A program made the translations under genes and the position numbers. From positions 1 to 64,000 of the forward strand of contig JAJKFH010000336.1 of assembly GCA_023333565.1 (NCBI GenBank): a stretch of 64,000 bases of DNA. Direction: 5' to 3'. This DNA is from Puffinus mauretanicus (lineage: Eukaryota > Chordata > Aves > Procellariiformes > Procellariidae). Under the pieces are notes generated by a model, which saw nothing but the letters and a program-made list of their open reading frames with translations, was not told where the DNA came from and searched no databases. Shown piece by piece: positions 1 through 9,798 of the stretch (positions within the stretch are counted from its first letter, which is position 1; each line of letters begins with the position of its first letter).

Positions 1-1
1 A

Positions 2-1035
2 CAGAATATGAGAGATTTGAGAACATTAATCATACAGGGAATAAGAGAAGCGGTTCCCAGAGGACAAAATATTAATAAAGCATTTAATGAACAACAAGGA
101 AAAGATGGATCTCTGACAGAATGGTTGGAGAGATTAAGAAAAAGTTTACAGATGTATTCCGGAATAGATCCGAATACTGTGGCTGGAACCACACTCCTTA
201 AAACACAATTTGTGGCTAAATCATGGGGAAGGAAATTAGAAGAGTTGGAAGACTGGCAAGGGAGGGGATTAGCAGAGTTGCTCAGAGAGGCACAGAAAGT
301 TTACGTTAGAAGAGATGAGGAAAAACAGAAAGCAGAAGCTAAGACTCTTATAGCAGCAGTAAAAGAAAGTCAGAAAAATAAGACCCCGTCTGAAGAGAAG
401 GGAGAAAACGGAATAGAAGAAACAACACCCAGCGGGCAGCTTTATCGGAAAAGATTTACAGTCCCTGTCTGTTACTACTGTGATAAGAGGGGACATGTTC
501 AGAGGAACTGCCGTAAGTGGGAACAAGATGAGAAAATGTTCAAAGAAGATGAGGGGTGTCAGGGGCTCTATCTTCTAGGGACTTCAACATCAACAGAGCC
601 CTTGATAAAATCATTAATTGGTCCCCATAAAGAGGAAGTTTCATTTTTAGTGGATTCAGGGGCCGAAAAATCAACCATTCAAAAACTTCCAAAAGGAATG
701 GAAAGAGGGAATAGCTATATGTCAGTAGTAGGAGCAAAAGGAGAGCCTTTTTAAGTAAATATCTTGAAAGATGTAAAAGTAGAAACAGAAAAGAAAATTT
801 GTCTTAATGATTTACTTTTGCTCCCTGAAGCGCAATACAATTTATTAGGAAGGGATTTGATTTTGAGGTTAAATTTGAGCATTCAGAGTCAAGGGGACAA
901 ATTGCAGATTAAATTATACACTTTAACACAAGAGGATGAAGAAGCTATTAACCCCTCAGTGTGGTATAAAGAAGGAGAAACTGGAAAGATAGAAATCAAA
1001 CAGAACAAGCAAATAAAAGCTTATCTCCTTATTTT
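2..1035 (+). pseudogene. Endogenous retrovirus gag (3' part) and protease, degenerate
   Basis: Seen: one reading frame runs from the window edge to about 1035 with a single TAA at 752-754. Bases 470-511 encode a CCHC zinc knuckle (C-X2-C-X4-H-X4-C) of a retroviral nucleocapsid, preceded by a Lys/Glu-rich charged segment typical of the end of capsid. Bases 653-664 encode the aspartic protease active site DSGA. After the stop, the same frame continues with the protease C-terminal motif LLGRD near 845-860. Known: nucleocapsid packages the genome, and protease cleaves Gag and Pol. No stop separates nucleocapsid from protease, whereas gammaretroviruses usually have a readthrough stop between gag and pol. 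The N-terminal part of Gag lies before the window. The nonsense codon and the loss of everything after about 1035 make this a pseudogene. Confidence 0.85.
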
Positions 1036-1400
1036 GGGTTTTGGTTTTAGGCAGTGAGAGCTTCATACCTCTTCAAATCTGATTTTATTAAGGATATGTT
1101 TAGTGTATGAATATGTCTTGTCTTCTGTAAAGCTGTCTTGTGTTTTTCATGTATCAAATACACATGCTTTGATTTAAATCTTGACATGGCAAGTATTCTA
1201 AACTACAGATATGGAATGTTAACCCATTTCTTTACAAACTATTGCTTCAGACATGTTTGCTAATCCAGCAGCTATTGTAGAACCAGTTTTGTGTGTCAAT
1301 TCCTGCTTTAATATCAAAAGCATAAGACTAAACATGTGTTTATGATACTGCTTATCAGGTGAACATTTGCTTCGGGGAAGAAACAAAGCAGATAGCCCAA
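1036..1400. other. Filler sequence replacing reverse transcriptase and RNase H
   Basis: Between the protease end and the first integrase-like codons there are about 350 AT-rich bases with many stops in all frames. I see no reverse transcriptase or RNase H motif. About 2 kb of pol is expected here, so this is a deletion with unrelated or fully decayed sequence in its place. Viral similarity seems to resume between about 1380 and 1450. Both boundaries are approximate, and the origin of the filler is unknown. Confidence 0.55.
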
Positions 1401-2372
1401 ATTAGGAATGTGAAATGAACTCATTTTGCTTGTTTACATATCTGTGGTAACTTTGTCACAAATAAATCGGGGTACAAAAGCGTTAAGTGATCATTTCCTT
1501 AAACAATTTGGCTGTATTGGAATTTTTGAAATAGCAAAGCAAATTACACAAGGTTGCTTAACTTGTCAAAAGGTAAATAAGAAAGTGTTTCAACAAGCAG
1601 CCATGGGAGGGAGAAAAACAGCTTACAGATATATTGGTAATAGTAGATCATTTAACACAATGGGTAGAAGCTTACCCTGTAGCATGAGCTACAGCACAAA
1701 TGGTGGTAAAAATTTTATTGGAACATTTGATACCTAGATATGGGATAATCCAGTACCTTGATTCTGACCAGGGCACACATTTTACTTCTAAAATAATAAA
1801 CAATCATTAGGTATTCACACACTCCGTGGCACCCACAAAGTTCGGGGAAAGTAGAAAGAATGAATCAAACAATGAAACAACAATTGGCTAAATTAATGAT
1901 TGAGACACAAATGCCCTGGACTAAATGCTTACCATTGGCACTTTTAAACATAAGAATTAAGCTGCATAGTGAGACTGGATTATCACCATATGAAATGTTA
2001 TATGGCATGCCTTATTCTCAAGGGATGCCTCTGGGGAACAATGTAATTGAGGATCATAGTGTCCAAAAAAAAAAAAAAAAAAAATTGCCATTGGGAAAAC
2101 ATTAAAAGAGCTAAGAGAAATCGGGATGATGGCTCAGACACCATCTTTAGAATTTGCAATTCAACAGTTACAACCGGGGGATAAGGAAATGGAAAGAAGA
2201 AAATTTATCTCCCCTCTGGGAAGGACCTTTTCTTGGTTTATTAACTACAGAAACTGCTGTGAGGACTGCTGAAAAAGGATGGACACATGTGTCACGAGTA
2301 AAAGGTCCAGTGAAGGAGTGGAGAGTCACCCCTGAACCCGGAGAAACTAAGCTAACCATCAGACGGACTTGA
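1401..2372 (+). pseudogene. Endogenous retrovirus integrase, frameshifted
   Basis: Seen: three reading frames together carry the integrase landmarks. The zinc-binding domain ends with C-L-T-C at 1555-1566. The catalytic core has its first Asp at 1646-1648 and its second in a S-D-Q-G motif at 1763-1774. The catalytic Glu is at 1854-1856, in a G-K-V-E-R-M-N context. The two Asp codons share a frame that differs from the zinc domain, and the Glu is in a third frame, so there are at least two frameshifts. The second Asp and the Glu are only about 29 codons apart instead of the usual 35, which implies a small deletion. A run of 20 A at 2065-2084 interrupts the region after the core. Bases 2154-2372 encode the C-terminal domain (W-x-G-P-F context) and end at a stop. 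Known: integrase inserts proviral DNA. This copy cannot be functional. Confidence 0.85.
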
Positions 2373-2701
2373 AAAGGCGTGAATTAGAGAATATAAGCTA
2401 AGTTGCTGTGGGAATTTTATTGTGACTACTCCTGTAGAATTGGTGAACGGAGAGACTCCTGAATGGATACCCATTAAGGGAGACAATTTATTAATAACAG
2501 GGATCAGTTAAGCATTACCCCTTAGGGATAACAATAGGCTATCCACAGTATACACCAGACTTTTGGGACATAGCATACAAATTGGAAGAGGCCACCCTTT
2601 AAGATTAAAGAAGAGGGCAAGACCGGATAGGGAACCAGTGTTGCGGCTTGAAAAGGTCTGCCAAGGGCTGCAACCCCTTCGGGCTGTGACCGCCGATCAC
2701 T
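2373..2701 (+). other. Pol-env intergenic stretch of the provirus with an unexplained open frame
   Basis: After the integrase stop, a frame beginning near 2404 stays open to 2796 except for one TAA at 2508-2510. It overlaps the start of the first envelope module. The predicted peptide is not one I recognise, and its second half is rich in Arg and Lys. It could be a shifted C-terminal extension of pol, an accessory reading frame or chance. In simple retroviruses this interval also carries the env splice acceptor, which I cannot place with confidence. Confidence 0.35.
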
Positions 2702-4380
2702 ATGGCCCTTACCGGACCTCTTCTAATCCTACTTGGGGTGAGTTTCTTGACCCTGACTACGGTAAACAACTGCAGACAATGTGTAGTAACTACTAGAAGG
2801 GGACGAGTAAGTTCCCAAACCTTGGTGTATCATACTGTCTATGACTGTAAAGGCCAGAAAATGGGAAGCTGCATTCATAACCAAACCCAGTATGTCCTCT
2901 GCAAAGAAGGAAATAGGACTGTATGCTATGATCCAAAGGAACTCCCTTATCAATATTGGGTGGAAATAAAGACAAACTCAGCAGAGGGAAGGTTGATAGC
3001 GAAAAGTGAAATTATAACTAATTTAAGTCACCCTGTATGGGTAACTTTTGACGCTTGTGACGCTATTGATGATGACCCGTATTCTAACTGTGGGAACATG
3101 AACTGGAGAAAATATTACAGTCAGAGTGAAAAGTATCTATGTCTCAGGCCTAAGTCCTCACCACCCTCCAATTGCTATGTCTATGGTGACACAAAATTGC
3201 CAGGGGTCATCACTATTGTGGAAGCACAGGATGGGATTGTGCCTGTTGGAGTACAGCTCCCACATGGGGATGGCCTCAGCACTGTACGGGACTCAATTAA
3301 GAGCAGAAATTAAAAAGGGGGTAACTTTCCCCAATTGTACAGCCCATACTTGTAATCCTGTTAATCTAACTATTTGGAATCCAGAACAATGGAAACAGCA
3401 AGATGTAAAAATGGGATTTAAGATATATGGACCTGGGGAAGATCCGGGAGCTGTTTTACCGATAATAATTAACGAGAAATCTAGAGAGTCAATACAACAC
3501 CCGTTATTGTTTAACTCATTTTATCATGAAATAGAAACAGGAGTGAAATATGAAATTCCCACAGTTGCTAAGAATCTATTTGTAAATCTTGCTGAAAATA
3601 TTGCTAAGTCATTAAATATAACTAACTGTTATGTTTGTGGTGGAACAGATCAAGGCGAACGATGGCCTTGAGAAGCTATGGAAAGTAATATAAGTGATCC
3701 CCAAATATGGAAAACAATGGGAAAGGGTAATAGGAAACAACGATGGGTACTCCAAACAAGTATAATTGGAAGGAGTTGTTGGCAAAATCTAAAGGATGAT
3801 GGAAAACAAAGACAAGAAGGTAATCTAGATTGTGAAGGAGGTTACCTATGGAATGAAACTAAGAACAGCTGGGATGAGTGGGGAAGCCCGCTGGAAATAA
3901 GTGATCAATTTAAAAATTGGACTAATGGAACAAACATATCAAATGGTTAGCCAACTCCCGAAGGACATTATTGGATTTGTGGCAAACTGGCTTATGCATA
4001 TTTGCAAAAAAATTGGACAGGATCCTGTGTATTAGGAACTATAAGACCCGGTTTTTTTCCTGTTACCCACAAATCGGGGAGAATGGCTAGGAGTCCAAGT
4101 GTATGCTGAAGCTGATGAATTGGGAACAAGGCGTAATAAACGGAGCTTACAAATTGGAAATTGGAAAAATAACGAATGGCCTTCTGAGAGAATCATTGCC
4201 TATTATGATCCAGCTACATGGGCAGAAGATGGATCCTGGGGTTACAGGACCCCAATATATATGCTTAATAGAATAATTAGGTTACAAGCTGTGCTAAAAA
4301 TAATTGTAAATAAAACCGGGATGCACTCGGATTAATTGCAAGGCAAAATACCAAAATGAGAACTGCTTTATATCAAAACC
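2702..4380 (+). pseudogene. Endogenous retrovirus envelope module 1, surface unit plus start of transmembrane unit
   Basis: Seen: an ATG at 2702 starts a protein with a hydrophobic leader of about 20 residues, followed by a Cys-rich surface domain with many N-x-S/T sites. The frame shifts near 3250-3290, then continues with stops at 3669-3671 and 3948-3950, and shifts again near 4055. A C-x-x-C motif lies at 3627-3638. A dibasic furin-type site (R-R-N-K-R-S) is at 4129-4146. After it come the start of a transmembrane subunit with a heptad-like helix near 4255-4320, and further similarity in another frame to about 4380. There this module stops abruptly: it has no CX6CC motif and no membrane anchor. 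Known: surface and transmembrane units mediate receptor binding and fusion. Two frameshifts, two stops and the truncation make it inactive. Confidence 0.75.
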
Positions 4381-5518
4381 ACTCAAACCCCTGAGGATAA
4401 TTCCCTTTGGAAACTGATACAAGCCAGTTACCTGGTGTTAAACAACACAAATCCAAATATGACCCAACATTGTTGGTTGTGTTACGATATAAAACCCCCC
4501 TTCTATGAGGTAATGGGCATCCACTTAGAGGCAAAAAGGGTAAATGGTTCAAACCCAATACAATGCCTGTGGAATTCTGAAGGTCGGAAACCAGGCCTGA
4601 CAATGCAACATGTATCAGGACAAGGAAGGTGTATTAGAAATGTACCCCCAGAGAAAATTAAATTATGCAAGATAAACACTTCCCAAAAAGATAAGCCCCC
4701 TGCTGATTGGCTAATACCAGCTAATAATACCAAATGGATCTTCTCCAAAACTGGTATCACCCCCTGTCTATCTCTCAAATTCTTCAACGCATCTGAGGAA
4801 TTTTGCATACAAGTGATGATAATTCCCCGAATCATATACCACTCTGAGGAATTTGTATAAAATTACCAGAATACGCAGAGTCACCACTTACAAAAACGAG
4901 AACCATTCACCCTTACAGCTTTGACAGTAGCCACTTTGATAGCTGTAGGAGCAACAGGTACAGGCACGGGAATAACATCATTGGTACAACAAAATCAGAA
5001 ATTTCAATCACTCAGAATAGCAGTAGACGAAGATCTACTTTGAATAAAAAAAATCAATTAGCGCTTTAGAAAAATCATTAAGATCGTTATCTGAAGTGGT
5101 GCTACAAAATAGAAGGGGACTGGATTTAATGTTTTTACAACAAGGCGGGTTATGTGCCGCCTTGGGAGAACAGTGTTGTGTACATGCTGATCATACCGGA
5201 GTTATAAGAGATATTATGACAAAACTTCGAGAGGGCCTAGAAAAACAGAAACGAGAGCGAGAAACGCAGCAGAGCTGGTATGAGTCCTGGTTTAATCACT
5301 CTCCTTGGGTTACTACGCTACTATCTACCATTGCAGGACCCCTGATTATATTGATATTGGTATTAACTTTTGGACCCTGTATATTCAATAGAGTAGTAAC
5401 CATTGTAAAAAAACAGATTAGAAGCCGCTCATTTGATGATTATAAAAGCCAAGTACGAACCTTTGGAAGGAATACCGGAGGTGGAAGAGACCTTCATTTT
5501 AAGCCAGCAGGAGCTTAA
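4381..5518 (+). pseudogene. Endogenous retrovirus envelope module 2, C-terminal surface unit and complete gamma-type transmembrane unit
   Basis: Seen: the frame opening at 4381 enters the middle of a second surface domain with a C-W-L-C motif near 4465, as in gammaretrovirus-type envelopes, and reaches a stop at 4858-4860. The same frame continues past it through a degraded cleavage site (Q-K-R-E) and a hydrophobic fusion-peptide-like stretch near 4915-4985, then stops at 5041-5043. After a frameshift near the A run at 5046, the frame 5060-5518 carries the L-Q-N-R-R-G-L-D-L helix region, a C-X6-C-C motif at 5153-5179, a membrane anchor at about 5307-5400 and a short basic tail. Known: CX6CC marks gamma-type transmembrane subunits that bond covalently to the surface unit. 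The N-terminal half of this surface unit is missing, its place being taken by module 1. Confidence 0.85.
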
Positions 5519-5540
5519 GCGATTTGATGAACAAAATTGT

Positions 5541-5558
5541 GAAAAGAAAAAGGGGGGA
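5541..5558 (+). other. Retroviral polypurine tract
   Basis: An 18-base all-purine run, with an A-rich first part and six consecutive G near its end, lies two bases before the 3' LTR. This is the expected position and composition of the plus-strand primer of reverse transcription. Confidence 0.85.
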
Positions 5559-5559
5559 T

Positions 5560-6403
5560 TGTGATAAACTGTGAACTGTTTTGTTCATCAAGGTCTTGTG
5601 ATATGTGTTAGTTAGACTATAGAGTGACATAATATTCTATGAGCTGGCTGCAATCTATTTTGAATCTTGTATAACTATGTTTGCTAAAAGTTCGCTGAAG
5701 TTTTCTTAGAGCATTAAAGTTTGGATGGTAATGATAGAGGAACTAACACTTAAGGGTTAATAACAGAGCCATTGTCTAGCCTAAGCCATAAACTAACTAA
5801 CAATTCCTGACTGAGATTTCACCATGGTACATCCTCCCACTTGATAAGAGCAGACAGGCCTTGAGCTGGCTCGTTAGGCCTCCTATGTAACAACTGTGAT
5901 GAGATAGTGTCCTATGTAAATCACTAACAATAAACAACTGTGAAGGGATAAGTGTTAAAGGACAAGATAACCCGATGCCCCGTTACATTCCAAGAATCGA
6001 GGAACAGATGAGTTAATTAAATGACCATATATAGACAAAGGAAACGCAGAGTTCAACTAACGGACACAGTGAAGAAGACTATGAACGACCACCGGAGAGG
6101 AAAAAGACCCCAACCCTAATTTTACTGCGCATGCTTGGACTATGTAAATGACCTTTGGAACTCATTTTAATACGAAGCGGGGACAGGTCATGCATATGTA
6201 TAGGCATATTACAAAATTATATGAATATGTAATGTTTTACTGTATATATTTATGATGAGTGTCGCATTACGGTGTGTGTCTGGCGGAGCGGAGACTCCCG
6301 GCACACCCAGCGCTGTTTTGCTTACTGGTCGCTTGCTTTTAATAAACAAAAAATTTCTAATTGACTAGTCTCTGTCACTCAATTGGACAGATAAATTATA
6401 ACA
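5560..6403 (+). mobile_element. 3' LTR of the gammaretrovirus-like provirus
   Basis: The element starts with TGTGATAA right after the polypurine tract and ends with TTATAACA at 6396-6403. These ends are imperfect inverted repeats (7 of 8 match) with TG...CA termini, giving 844 bp. A poly(A) signal AATAAA is at 6341-6346, followed by TCTGTCACTC near the end. Two TATA-like boxes are candidates for the promoter, at 6028-6034 and near 6243-6250. The second would give an R region of more typical length. The 5' LTR lies outside the window, so target duplication and LTR divergence (age) cannot be read here. Confidence 0.85.
6341..6346 (+). promoter_or_regulatory. LTR poly(A) signal
   Basis: Canonical AATAAA sits 57 bases before the LTR end, in a GC-poor context after a GC-rich segment (6280-6320). 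This fits the R region of a gammaretrovirus-like LTR. Confidence 0.7.
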
Positions 6404-8960
6404 ACTTCCAAATCTTTTTATTGCTCAAACCAATAATGGAGTTCAGTAGTTGTAGAGCTCTGCCAATGATGGATTTGTACATCACTGCAATATAGACTAT
6501 AGGAAGTCTAAAGAGCAAAGTAAATCTTCCTTCTCACAGAGTCCCGCTGAACATGGTGTGGCCTCCTGCATGAAGGAATAGAATGCATGAAGGTTTTTAT
6601 AAGGACTTAAAAATTCAGGACAAAATATGGCACTCGGTGAAGACAGGCATTACAAAAGAGTTACCCAGATACTGATGAATTGGGTAGTAATAGTTAGTGG
6701 TGTTAACAGTCACCAGAAGCCCAGTAAGAGCAGAAGCCAAATCACAGATGTTAGAGTAGATCGGATCTGAGAGCGAGCAGACCAGACTGCCTTACTGCTT
6801 TGGAAACACCAGACAAAAGGATTCATTTCAACGGCGGTGAAAGCAAAGACGGAGCTGTTTGCTGGCCTCTATAGATTCTGCAGTATGAAGTCTTCATTAT
6901 CTCTGTGCCTTTGCCTCGATTGTTCATCCACTGGTGATGGGAAATATCGGTGGTGTAATTCTGATTCAAAGAAGCTGACTAGTGTCTGGAGATAGATGCA
7001 AAAAACACGTGGCAAACAGTTTGTCTGTGTCATATCGTATCTTTGCTCTGGCATATCGAGTAGACTTCAGAAGCCTCTGCTCTCAGGAGAATCCTTGAAA
7101 ATCTAAGAACAGCATAGTACAGCCTTTGGAACAGTTCAGATTTAAAGCACCAGAGGAAAAAATTATTTTTTGTTTGCTTTCTGATAACTGGAAAAATGTA
7201 GGAAAATTTATCTGCTCCAGTTCGTAGGACAGAGGATAGATTTCTGCCTTGATTGGTACCCCAGATGCGCATATACTGCTCGCCAAAATGTAAAGAAGGA
7301 ACACCCCACCCCCAAGAAATCAATGCACAGCAGGAAAAACAGATAGCACGTTCCCCACTCACAGCTCAGTACCCTCTGTCAATATATAATGCCTCCAGAG
7401 AGGAGCCGCTGAGTACTTACGTGAGTTCAGGTGGCATCTCAACAGTTAGATGCTGCTTCGGAACTGCCTTTTCTCTTCAGTTGGCATAATGTAGCATTGC
7501 TTTTACGGTAGGACTGGTTTGCCTAGGCTGTTTTGCTTGCAGGAGAGAGGCTCTGAGCAGAGCAGTTGACAGGTCTGCCTGGCTGGCTGTGCAGGGTGGA
7601 AGCCAAGGTGCAGATTTGTGATGTTCTCTGGGGAGACCTCGCCTCTGCGTGTGCAGCAGTCCCAGCAGCAGCCTGCATGCTTCTCCTTTTGAGTCTCTTG
7701 ATTTGTAGGCTGACCTTTTCACGCTAGTGAAGCTTAGCAGGCCCACCCAATTTTGTCACTTTATGCCGGGATGTCTGATGTTGCAGACAGGGAGTCTGTT
7801 CCTGCTCTATTTGGAGTCAAGGGCAGATTTCTCCCTAATTTCCATAGGAACAAGATGTGTTCCTAAACATACTTCAGTAGCTAGAAAGAAACTTCCTAAT
7901 AAAGAACCAGACTATAACGTTACACAAAACATCAAGCATTGTTCTAGGTTCAAAGCTCTTACAGCAGACCAAGCACTGCTAACAACAAATCTCCTGGCAG
8001 GACTGTGGAGGATTACCAGCTCTCATTCTGCCCTGAGAAACAATTGAGGCTTGATCATGTTACTGATAAAATCCTACTTACTCTAATGGACACTATTCAG
8101 GCCCCTTAGATTATATCAGGAATGGAATTCTAGAAGCAGTGAAGTGTGACATAATAGCTGTTACACAAAGGATTTACTATGTCAAGCCGAAAAAGCAGTG
8201 GGATTTCAATTTACCTGAAGAAGCAAAAGGCCCTTTCCCACACTGATGTGGAGACTGTTGGAAGTTACCAAGGAAAACTTTGGACTGCAATTCCTCTGCT
8301 TTGAGTTGTTACACTTTAGTCAGACCGGTTCCTAACTAAAACTCCGGCCCCCCCGCCTTCCTTTGGGTATTGATTTTTTCTCCCCCCACCCCCCCCGGCC
8401 CCTCATCTTACCCTTACTGACATTCCCATGTTTCACTTAACAGAGGAACCTTTTCAGTTACAGGCTTTTTCTTTAAGAAGGGTTGAAATGAAGTACCTAG
8501 AGCCTGTTGGAGGTAGGGAGTTCCAAAATGTAGCTCATAGATATCTGCAATTCCTTGCTTGCTTTCCAAAATCCCTGTATTCCGTTAATTTTGCCACTAG
8601 AAAGCCACTGTTCTGTGCAAATAAAGCTGTCAAGGTGCAAGGAAGTGGTGGGAAGGTAGATTGTGCATTTGCCATTTGCGTTGCATTCCCAAACACGAGA
8701 GCTCCAGGGCTGCTTTTTCACACAATTTTCAGCTTGTGGTAGTCAGAATACCATTTTCTCTGATTACCAGGTGAAGCATGGTTATCTCCTGTCTTGGACT
8801 GGTTTGGTTTTGTGCCAAAAAAAAGCAGCTTTGTCTTGTGAAGCATGTCGCTGACATGCTTTCCCATTATGTCACTTCCCTGGTAATTCATATTTTAACA
8901 TTCAAAAACATAGGCAAAATTCTACAGAGGTAAACATTTCCAAGGAAATTGTGTCCACTT
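6404..8960. other. Non-coding flank of the provirus, no gene seen
   Basis: I see no recognisable gene or repeat family in this stretch. The longest open frames are about 100-110 codons and resemble no family I know. A C-rich tract with two runs of 7-8 C lies at 8346-8403. The remainder is unique-looking, moderately AT-rich sequence. Confidence 0.6.
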
Positions 8961-9798
8961 AGAATCATAGAATCATTAAGGTTGGAAAAGACCTCTAAGA
9001 TCATCGAGTCCAACCGTCAACCCATGCTACTAAACTACCATGCCTACTAAACCATGTCCCTAAGCGCCTCATCTACACGTCTTTTAAATACTTCCAGGGA
9101 TGGTGACTCAACCACTTCCCTGGGAGCCTGTTCCAAGGCCTGACCACTCTTTCAGTAAACAAATTTCTCCTAATGTCCAGTCTAAACCTCCCCTGGTGCA
9201 ACTTGAGGCCATTTCCTCTCATCCTATCGCTGGTTACTTGGGAGAAGAGACCAACACCCACCTCGCTACAACCTCCTTTCAGGTAGTTGTAGAGAGCGAT
9301 GAGGTCTCCCCTCAGCCTCCTCTTCTCCAGGTTAAACAACCCCAGTTCCCTCAGCCGCTCCTCATAAGACTTGTGCTCCAGGCCTTCACCAGCTTCGTTG
9401 CCCTTCTCTGGACACGCTCCAGCACCTCAATGTCCTTCTTGTAGTGAGGGGCCCAAAACTGAACACAGGATTCGAGGTGCGGCCTCACCAGTGCCGAGTA
9501 CAGGGGCACGATCACCTCCCTGCTCCTGCTGGCCACACTATTTCTGATACAGGCCGGGATGCCGTTGGCCTTCTTGGCCACCTGGGCACACTGCCGGCTC
9601 ATGTTCAGCCGGCTGTCAACCAGCACCCCCGGGTCCTTTTCCTCTGGGCAGCTTTCCAGCCACTCTTCCCCAAGCCTGTGGCGTTGCCTGGGGTTGTTGT
9701 GGCCGAAGTGCAGGACCCGGCACTTGGCCTTGTTGAACCTCATACAGTTGGCCTCGGCCCATCGATCCAGCCTGTCCAGGTCCCTCTGCAGAGCCTTC
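8961..9798 (-). mobile_element. CR1 LINE, 5'-truncated, minus strand
   Basis: The + strand begins at 8961 with the reverse complement of the CR1 3' end: AGAATCATAGAATCATT, then GGTTGGAAAAGACCTCTAAGATCATC. On the minus strand, 9809-9351 encodes 152 residues of the C-terminal part of the CR1 ORF2 reverse transcriptase. It includes L-Q-R-D-L-D-R-L and the [20 protein letters not shown] motif. Bases 9339-9073 continue in another frame with [11 protein letters not shown]. The split into two frames and the 5' truncation mean it cannot move. Known: CR1 is the dominant LINE of birds and is typically 5'-truncated like this. Confidence 0.95.
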
